A stretch of DNA of 39,984 nucleotides from an uncultured Pseudomonadota bacterium (GTDB taxonomy: Bacteria; Pseudomonadota; Gammaproteobacteria; Steroidobacterales; Steroidobacteraceae): positions 1 through 39,984 of the forward strand of contig CADEFJ010000010.1 in assembly GCA_902826575.1 (NCBI GenBank), read 5' to 3'. Below the pieces are notes generated by a model, which worked only from the letters and a program-made list of their open reading frames with translations, did not search any database and was not told the origin of the DNA. The position numbers were made by a program, and so were the translations under genes. Positions within the stretch are counted from its first letter, which is position 1. Every line of letters begins with the position of its first letter. This document shows, one piece after another, positions 34,706 through 39,984 of this stretch.

Positions 34706-35995
34706 CTACGCCCGCTCAAGCACGGCAACCACTCCCTGCCCGCCTGCCGTACACACCGAGATCAGCCCGCGCTTGCTCGCCGGCGCTTGCGCGAGCTGCT
34801 TGGCCAGCGAGGCAACAATACGCGTGCCGGTTGCGGCGAACGGATGGCCGATCGCGACGCTGCCGCCGCGCAGGTTCAGCTTGCCGCGATCGATGCTGCC
34901 GAGTGGCTGCGCAAGGCCGAGGCGCTCGCGGCAGTAGTCGGCGGATTCCCACGCGGCGAGGGTGCACAGCACCTGCGCTTCGAAAGCCTCGTGGATTTCG
35001 TAGAAGTCGAAGTCCTGCAATGTGAGGTTTGCGTCCTTCAACATTGCGGGCACCGCATACGCCGGCGCCATCAGCAGGCCCTCGTGGCCGGCCACATAGT
35101 CGACCGCCCAGGCCTTGCCGTAGCTGAGCCATGCGAGTACCGGCAGGTTGCGGGCCCGGGCCCATTCCTCCGACGCGAGCAGCACTGCGGATGCGCCGTC
35201 GGTGAGCGGCGTGCTGTTGCCAGCCGTGAGCGTGCCGGCCTCGCGGTCGAATGAGGGCTTCAGCTTCGCGAGTCTTTCTGGCGAGGTGTCGGCGCGGATG
35301 TTGTTGTCGATCTTCAGGCCCTGGAAGTCGACGACTAGGTCATCGTAGAAGCCGTCCTTCCAGGCCGTTGCCGCCTTCACGTGACTCTCGTAGGCGAGCT
35401 GGTCCTGCGCCTCGCGCGCGATGTTCCAGGTCTTCGCCATGACCTCGCAGTGCTCGCCCATCGACATGCCGGTGCGCGGCTCGATCACCGCGGGCATCAC
35501 CGGCTTGAAGTCGCGCGCCCGCAGGCCGAAGAACGGCGCGATCCGCTGGCCGAAGCTGCGGCCGCGGTAGCTGCGCAACAGCTTCTGCTGGTAGGAGCGC
35601 GGATAGACGATCGGCGGATCGCTCACCGTGTCGACGCCACCGGCGATGCCGGCATCGATCTGGCCGAGCGCGATCTTGTTCGCGACCAGGATCGCCGCCT
35701 CGAGGCTCGTGCCACAGGCGCGCTGCACGTCGAGCCCGGGTGTTTGCGGGTCGAGCCCGCTCGACAGCACGCACTCGCGCACCAGGCTGAAGTCTTTCGA
35801 GTGCTTGATCGTGGCGCCGGCGATCACGTCGCCGAGGCGCACACCGGCCAGCCCGTACTTTTCTACGACGGCGCGCAGCGCCGCGGTGAGCATGTCCTGG
35901 TTGCCGACCGCGGCATAGGCGCCATGCGCCCGTGCGAAGGGGATGCGCTGGCCGCCGACGATCGCGACGCGCCTGATGGCTGATCCTGCGAGCAT
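34706..35995 (-). CDS. Thiolase (acetyl-CoA C-acyltransferase, FadI-like)
   Basis: The 429-residue thiolase has the acyl-accepting cysteine in RACGTSLEA (C94), EIHEAFEA, the catalytic His384 in GGSVAIGHPFAATGTR and Cys415 in CTAGGQG. N-terminal RRVAIVGGQRIPFARAHGAY and overall length resemble FadI, the beta-oxidation thiolase, rather than short-chain PhaA/AtoB. No fadJ partner lies adjacent. It would also be suited to use acetoacetyl-CoA derived from the acetoacetate of homogentisate breakdown, but this is inference. Separated from hmgA by the repeat. Confidence 0.92.
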   Translation of the reverse strand: MLAGSAIRRVAIVGGQRIPFARAHGAYAAVGNQDMLTAALRAVVEKYGLAGVRLGDVIAGATIKHSKDFSLVRECVLSSGLDPQTPGLDVQRACGTSLEAAILVANKIALGQIDAGIAGGVDTVSDPPIVYPRSYQQKLLRSYRGRSFGQRIAPFFGLRARDFKPVMPAVIEPRTGMSMGEHCEVMAKTWNIAREAQDQLAYESHVKAATAWKDGFYDDLVVDFQGLKIDNNIRADTSPERLAKLKPSFDREAGTLTAGNSTPLTDGASAVLLASEEWARARNLPVLAWLSYGKAWAVDYVAGHEGLLMAPAYAVPAMLKDANLTLQDFDFYEIHEAFEAQVLCTLAAWESADYCRERLGLAQPLGSIDRGKLNLRGGSVAIGHPFAATGTRIVASLAKQLAQAPASKRGLISVCTAGGQGVVAVLERA

Positions 35996-36047
35996 AGACA
36001 GCTAGGATGCCACGCTGCGCACCCGTTCAGCCAATATCCGCCCCGGG

Positions 36048-36416
36048 TCAGTATTCGCGCCTGGGCGCCGAGCCGCGATAGCCGTAGCCGAGTGTCTCGA
36101 CATCGACCACCAGCCCGTCCTCGAAAATCACACGCCGCATCAATTTGTTCGGGCCGAGGTTGTAGGTCCAGGTCTCGACCAGCACCTCGATGTATCCGCC
36201 CCCGACGTTCACCGGGCGGCCGTAGTACCACACGATCGGCGGGCGCAGCGTCGTCCGCTGCTGCACTTCGGTGGGCTCGCCGCACCAGGTGAGCACCTGG
36301 TCGCGAGTGGTGTCGTCCACCACGAGGCGCTGGCCGCAGCGCATGCTGTCGGCCTGCGCCGCGGGGATGCCGAGCGCGCCCAGCAGCACAACCGCGAATA
36401 GCCGCCTGATCGTCAT
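36048..36416 (-). CDS. DUF2845 domain exported protein
   Basis: The 122-residue small periplasmic protein has a signal peptide (MTIRRLFAVVLLGALGIPAAQA) and a DUF2845 domain: MRCGQRLVVDDTTRDQVLTWCGEPT, where the two cysteines could form a disulfide. Function unknown. ATG 36416 is chosen because the signal peptide begins there and the promoter ends 6 nt upstream; the longer frame to 36473 runs into the promoter. Confidence 0.88.
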   Translation of the reverse strand: MTIRRLFAVVLLGALGIPAAQADSMRCGQRLVVDDTTRDQVLTWCGEPTEVQQRTTLRPPIVWYYGRPVNVGGGYIEVLVETWTYNLGPNKLMRRVIFEDGLVVDVETLGYGYRGSAPRREY

Positions 36417-36422
36417 TGGGGC

Positions 36423-36451
36423 ACGGTACGCCGACGATCCTGAACGGACAA
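36423..36451 (-). promoter_or_regulatory. Candidate sigma70 promoter of the DUF2845 gene
   Basis: On the minus strand TTGTCC (36446-36451) and TACCGT (36423-36428) are 17 nt apart, and six bases later is the ATG at 36416. No ribosome binding site. Same geometry as the gp37 and hmgA promoters, but with weaker hexamers. Confidence 0.5.
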
Positions 36452-36550
36452 TGACTGCCGCGGCGGCGTGCACCGCGTTGCGGCGAGCCGTGCGGGTCGC
36501 GATGCCGGCCCTTGCGACCCGATGCGGGCAAGCGGCAAGATGCCCGGATA

Positions 36551-36856
36551 ATGGCGCCGCGCTACACCAGCTTCCGCGAGTTCTACCCCTTCTACCTGGG
36601 GGAGCACCGCCATCCGGTGTCGCGCCGGCTGCATGTGGTCGGCACGTTGAGCGTGCTCGTCATCACCGTGCTCGCGCTCGTGACACGCAACTGGCGGCTC
36701 GTGCTCGCCGGCATCGTCATCGCCTACGCCCTGGCGTGGATCGGGCACTTCGTGTTCGAGAAGAATCGTCCGGCGACATTCCAGTATCCGCTGTACAGCC
36801 TGCGCGGCGATTTCACGATGCTGCGCGACGTCCTGCTGCGCCGCTTGCCCTGGTAG
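36551..36856 (+). CDS. DUF962/Mpo1-like membrane protein
   Basis: The 101-residue protein matches the Mpo1-like (YGL010w) family: TSFREFYPFYLGEHRHPVSRRLHVVGT with conserved histidines near residues 18-28, two membrane helices, and GHFVFEKNRPATFQYPLYSLRGDFTM. The yeast member is an iron-dependent dioxygenase that breaks down 2-hydroxy fatty acids. Bacterial function is not established, but the iron-binding histidines are retained. ATG 36551 is preferred to an upstream start at 36512. gshA follows by 4 nt. Confidence 0.87.
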   Translation: MAPRYTSFREFYPFYLGEHRHPVSRRLHVVGTLSVLVITVLALVTRNWRLVLAGIVIAYALAWIGHFVFEKNRPATFQYPLYSLRGDFTMLRDVLLRRLPW

Positions 36857-36860
36857 CGCG

Positions 36861-38441
36861 GTGGCCAGGCCCGCCATCGATCGCTTGTTCGAGCGCCGCG
36901 TGGCCTCGCTCGTCAATGGCGGCGGCGCGCGGCTGCTGCAGGGCGGCCTGCGCGGTGTCGAAAAGGAATCGCTGCGGGTCACGCCGGACGGGCGCCTCGC
37001 GACGACGCCGCACCCGCATGCACTCGGTTCGGCGCTCACCAACGGCCAGTTCACCACCGATTACTCCGAGGCGCTGATCGAGCTGGTCACGCCGACCTTC
37101 ACGACGAACTGGGAGTTGCTGCAGTACCTGTGCGACATGCACCAGTTCGTCTACCGCCACATTGGCGACGAGTTGCTGTGGGCGACATCGATGCCATGCC
37201 GCATCGAAACCGACGACGCGATCCCGATCGCCCAATATGGCAGCTCGAACGTCGGGCGGATGAAGACCGTGTATCGCAACGGGCTTGGCAACCGCTACGG
37301 CCGCGTCATGCAGGCGATCTCCGGCGTGCATTTCAATTATTCCTTCCCGGAAAAGTTCTGGGAGCCGTACGCCGCGTTGCGCGAACGCGCGGATGAACGC
37401 GCGCTGCGCTCGGCGGCCTATTTCGACCTGCTGCGCAACTACCGTCGCCATGGCTGGCTCGTGCTGTACCTGTTCGGCACCTCGCCGGCGGTGTGCAATT
37501 CCTTCCTGCGCGTGCGCGGCGAGACGCTGCCGCAACTCACGCAGGGCACGGCGTACGAGCCGTACGCCACGACACTGCGCATGAGCGACCTCGGATATCG
37601 CAACCGCAAGCAGGCGGGCGTTTCGGTGTCGGTGAACAGTCTCGAGGACTATGTGCGCGACCTTACCCGCGCAATCACCACGCCGTATCCACCGTACGAG
37701 GCGCTGGGCGTGCACGTCGACGGCGAGTGGCGCCAGCTCAATGCCAACCTGCTGCAGATCGAGAACGAGTACTACGGCAATATCCGCCCGAAGCGCGTCG
37801 CGCGCTCGGGCGAGCGGCCGACTAAGGCCCTGCTGCGCGGTGGCGTCGAGTACGTCGAAGTGCGCGCGCTCGACGTCAGCGCCTTCGACCCGGTCGGCGT
37901 GAACCAGGTGAACCTGCGCTTCCTCGAAGCCTTCCTCGCGCTCTGCCTGCTGCGAGACAGCGCACCGCTGGGCAGCGACGAGCAGGAGGCGCTCGACCTC
38001 AACCATGTGGTGGTGGCACGCCGCGGACGCGAGCCCGGGCTCACGCTGCAACGTGACGGGCGGGCGGTGCGCCTCACGGACTGGGCCGACGAGTTGCTCG
38101 ACGGCATGACCGGCCTGTGCGAGATCCTCGACGAAGGGCATGCCGCTCGGCCCTACTCAGCCGCATTGGCTGCCCAGCGCGCCAAGCTGCGCGATCCCGC
38201 GCTCACTCCGTCGGCCCGGCTGTTGCATGAAATCCACACCTCCGGAGAGTCGTTCTTCAGCGTGGCCCAGCAGATGTCGAGTGCCCACAAGTCCTATTTC
38301 CTCGAACTGCACCCCCCCAATCCGGGCCGGCTGGCCGAGTTCCAGCAGCAGGCCGCGGAATCGATCGCAGAGCAACAGGCCATCGAGGCAGCGGACACGG
38401 CAAGCTTCGAGGATTACCTGCGGCTCTATTTTGAGAACTAG
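36861..38441 (+). CDS. gshA: Glutamate--cysteine ligase
   Basis: Makes gamma-glutamylcysteine from glutamate, cysteine and ATP, the first step of glutathione synthesis. The 526-residue protein matches the gammaproteobacterial type: LLQGGLRGVEKESLRVTPDG near the N-terminus, TDYSEALIELVTPTF, GSSNVGRMKTVYRNGLGNRYGRVMQAISGVHFNYSFPEKFW and FLRVRGETLPQLTQGTAYEPYATTLRMSDLGY. GTG 36861 lies 4 nt after the Mpo1-like stop, so the pair is translationally linked. No obvious defect. Confidence 0.95.
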   Translation: MARPAIDRLFERRVASLVNGGGARLLQGGLRGVEKESLRVTPDGRLATTPHPHALGSALTNGQFTTDYSEALIELVTPTFTTNWELLQYLCDMHQFVYRHIGDELLWATSMPCRIETDDAIPIAQYGSSNVGRMKTVYRNGLGNRYGRVMQAISGVHFNYSFPEKFWEPYAALRERADERALRSAAYFDLLRNYRRHGWLVLYLFGTSPAVCNSFLRVRGETLPQLTQGTAYEPYATTLRMSDLGYRNRKQAGVSVSVNSLEDYVRDLTRAITTPYPPYEALGVHVDGEWRQLNANLLQIENEYYGNIRPKRVARSGERPTKALLRGGVEYVEVRALDVSAFDPVGVNQVNLRFLEAFLALCLLRDSAPLGSDEQEALDLNHVVVARRGREPGLTLQRDGRAVRLTDWADELLDGMTGLCEILDEGHAARPYSAALAAQRAKLRDPALTPSARLLHEIHTSGESFFSVAQQMSSAHKSYFLELHPPNPGRLAEFQQQAAESIAEQQAIEAADTASFEDYLRLYFEN

Positions 38442-38469
38442 CTCACAGAACCAGCACCAAACCCCTGAT

Positions 38470-38498
38470 TTGACATATGCGGGCAGCGAATTTGTAAT
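38470..38498 (+). promoter_or_regulatory. Sigma70 promoter upstream of the small gene and diguanylate cyclase
   Basis: A perfect TTGACA (38470-38475) and TGTAAT (38493-38498; five of six) are 17 nt apart. Transcription would begin near 38505, about 68 nt before the ATG at 38573, a normal leader unlike the leaderless-looking promoters elsewhere. Confidence 0.8.
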
Positions 38499-38572
38499 GC
38501 CTTTGTCACATACCGCGCGTTAGAATCCGTCGCCAGCAAGAGACAGCCTGGCATCAGGGATGACCTCCGACG

Positions 38573-38767
38573 ATGAAAACGATCAAGCCTTTCGAGGCTG
38601 ACAGATACGCTTCCGCTTCGCTTGTCGCCGCCAACGAGCCGACGATCTCCGAACTGCCACGCAAGGAACGCGCGCCCGATGCGACCGCGCCACGCGGCTG
38701 GGATCCTTTCGACGTGTGGCGCACGCGCGTGAAGACCCCGCGCGAGAGCGACAAGCCCGTCGGCTGA
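38573..38767 (+). CDS. Short hydrophilic hypothetical protein
   Basis: The 64-residue product MKTIKPFEADRYASASLVAA... ends KTPRESDKPVG. It has no membrane segment and no recognised domain. It contains a proline-rich charged middle (ELPRKERAPDATAPRGWDPFDVW). It sits between a strong promoter and the diguanylate cyclase, only 3 nt before the latter, which supports its being a real gene that could serve as a leader peptide or partner. Only a weak purine-rich stretch precedes its ATG. Confidence 0.6.
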   Translation: MKTIKPFEADRYASASLVAANEPTISELPRKERAPDATAPRGWDPFDVWRTRVKTPRESDKPVG

Positions 38768-38770
38768 CAG

Positions 38771-39984
38771 ATGCCCACGGCAGGGGTGCCGGAAGAGGCT
38801 GAATCGCCCGTCGCCCGCACGCTGCGCGCGGGATTTCCATGGCTCAGGTTTCCAGGCGAACTCGAGCGGGAGTTCGTCGCCGAGTACCGCAACTCGCGCC
38901 GACGCATCGTGCGCATCGGCATTTGCCTGGCACTCGCCACGATCATCGGCCTTGCGATCCTCGACCGCTGGCTGCTCGGGCCCGGTGCGCACGGCATTCC
39001 CGACGCGATCCGCTTTGGCGTGCACCTGCCGCTCGTCGTCACCGCGATCGTGCTGACCTCGCAGCGCTGCTACCGCTGGTACTGGCCGTTCGTCCACGTG
39101 TTTGCGCCACTCTACGGCCTCGCCACGGTGCTGCTCGCCGCCAACGCTTCCGAGACGCTTACGGCTTTCATCCACGCGCGGCTCGTGCTCGCGACGTTTT
39201 TCTTCTATTTCATGCTCGGCCTGTCGTTCAAGGCGGCGCTGCGCACGAACCTCCTGACGCTCGCCGGCTTCGTCGTTGCGGCATTCGTCGGCGACATCGC
39301 GCCGCAGACCTCGATCTACCAGATCTTTCTGCTGCTGTGCGCGAACCTCTACGCCGGCGCCGGCAGCTACGCGCTCGAGCACGCCAACCGGGTCGCCTTC
39401 CTCGAAGGCCGCATGCTGCGTGAAGTGGCGACCCACGACGGACTCACGCGATTGCTGAACCGCTCGGCCTTCGAGAGCGAGATCCATCGCATCTGGCAGC
39501 AGTCGATCCGCGATCGCGAAGTTGTCACGGTCGTGATGCTCGACATCGATCACTTCAAGGCCTACAACGACCACTACGGACACCAGGCAGGAGACGCGTG
39601 CCTGCGCGCCGTCTCGGGAGCGATCCGCCGCGCGGCGGGTACCCGCGCACACGACTGCGTGGCGCGCTACGGTGGCGAGGAAATGATCGCGATCCTGCCG
39701 GGCGCGGACCGTGCCGGTGGCGACCAGGTCGCCCGCGCGATGCTCGACGAAGTGGCCGCACTCGCGATCCCGCACGAGCGTTCGCTGACCGCACCGCATG
39801 TCAGCGTGAGCATCGGCGTTGCCACGATGCAGCCCGAGCGCGGTTCGTCGCATGACCAGATCGTGCGCGTTGCCGATCGCGCGCTGTACCTCGCGAAGGA
39901 GCTGGGGCGAAACCGGCACGCGGCGCTCGATGAGGGAGATTTTGGCGAAGCGACGGTTGTTCTCGTCGGCAGGGAAATGGCGGG
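38771..39984 (+). CDS. Membrane diguanylate cyclase (GGDEF), cut by window end
   Basis: Makes cyclic di-GMP from two GTP. The ATG at 38771 opens a frame that runs off the right edge (404 codons so far). Residues ~50-220 hold about six membrane helices, e.g. IGICLALATIIGLAIL, FGVHLPLVVTAIVLTS and LVLATFFFYFMLGLSF, forming a sensor of unknown ligand. The cyclase domain starts THDGLTRLLNRSAFE. Its active site reads GGEEM at 301-305, an accepted GGEEF-type variant, with the metal region VVMLDIDHFKAYND. RAHD at 292-295 is five residues before it, the spacing of the inhibitory site that binds c-di-GMP. After the ADRALYLAKELGRNR end of the domain the frame is still open. No EAL domain is visible within the window. 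Confidence 0.92.
   Translation, partial: MPTAGVPEEAESPVARTLRAGFPWLRFPGELEREFVAEYRNSRRRIVRIGICLALATIIGLAILDRWLLGPGAHGIPDAIRFGVHLPLVVTAIVLTSQRCYRWYWPFVHVFAPLYGLATVLLAANASETLTAFIHARLVLATFFFYFMLGLSFKAALRTNLLTLAGFVVAAFVGDIAPQTSIYQIFLLLCANLYAGAGSYALEHANRVAFLEGRMLREVATHDGLTRLLNRSAFESEIHRIWQQSIRDREVVTVVMLDIDHFKAYNDHYGHQAGDACLRAVSGAIRRAAGTRAHDCVARYGGEEMIAILPGADRAGGDQVARAMLDEVAALAIPHERSLTAPHVSVSIGVATMQPERGSSHDQIVRVADRALYLAKELGRNRHAALDEGDFGEATVVLVGREMA

Noticed and set aside
36813..38141. A 442-residue minus-strand frame across gshA
   Set aside because: The plus strand encodes a full-length gshA with all family blocks.
38438..39919. A 493-residue minus-strand frame across the diguanylate cyclase
   Set aside because: The plus-strand frame carries membrane helices, RAHD and GGEEM; the minus frame has no motif.

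Overview
This is a GC-rich, gene-dense chromosomal segment from a proteobacterium. A gammaproteobacterium of the Xanthomonadales/Steroidobacterales type is my best guess. The guess rests on a proteobacterial-type gshA, a YceH protein, a FadI-like thiolase, a three-gene pntAA-pntAB-pntB transhydrogenase, an S46 dipeptidyl-peptidase and aerobic aromatic catabolism. It is an inference, because no rRNA or species marker is present.

Layout. (1) 1-3.5 kb is a decaying accessory or defence island. It has a LexA-controlled three-Cys-motif protein (Gp37/Gp68 family) followed by its partner TcmP, which is broken by one in-frame stop. Next to it is a 5'-truncated type I DNA methyltransferase (hsdM) with in-frame stops and a 72-nt palindromic insertion, then a small coiled-coil/membrane protein. 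(2) 3.5-9.4 kb holds housekeeping and hypothetical genes: a MazG-like pyrophosphohydrolase, a secreted unknown, a two-DTG aspartyl protease, a Cas4-like nuclease fused to a DEDD exonuclease (DUF2779), a MOSC protein and a glutathione S-transferase. (3) 9.4-16.5 kb is one long leftward operon: pntAA, pntAB, pntB, a GNAT acetyltransferase, a flavin monooxygenase, two LemA proteins, a GIDE/EF-hand membrane protein and yceH. (4) 16.6-18.7 kb has an HNH endonuclease, a membrane protein enclosed by inverted-repeat arms, and a stand-alone 5'-3' exonuclease. (5) 18.8-24.4 kb has a secreted beta-repeat protein, acetyl-CoA synthetase with an odd basic tail, a VOC protein and a CoA-transferase/hydrolase. 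(6) 24.4-28.3 kb has a cytochrome b561-YceI fusion, a divergent YceI lipoprotein and an S46 peptidase. (7) 28.4-34.6 kb is a leftward homogentisate catabolism operon (hmgA, fumarylacetoacetase-type hydrolase, dienelactone hydrolase, succinate-semialdehyde dehydrogenase, hemH, VOC) with a clear promoter and operator. (8) 34.7-40 kb has a thiolase, DUF2845, a DUF962/Mpo1-like protein, gshA, a short unknown and a membrane diguanylate cyclase cut by the window end.

Cross-cutting themes. A dispersed palindromic repeat (two full copies, one pair of separated arms, one degenerate copy inside the acs reading frame) runs through the window. Several promoters have the -10 box ending exactly six bases before the start codon, with no ribosome binding site, which suggests leaderless mRNAs. 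Convergent genes repeatedly overlap at their 3' ends. The most likely under-described system is the SOS-controlled Gp37-TcmP cassette at the left end. The acs tail and the repeat family are the next most interesting.
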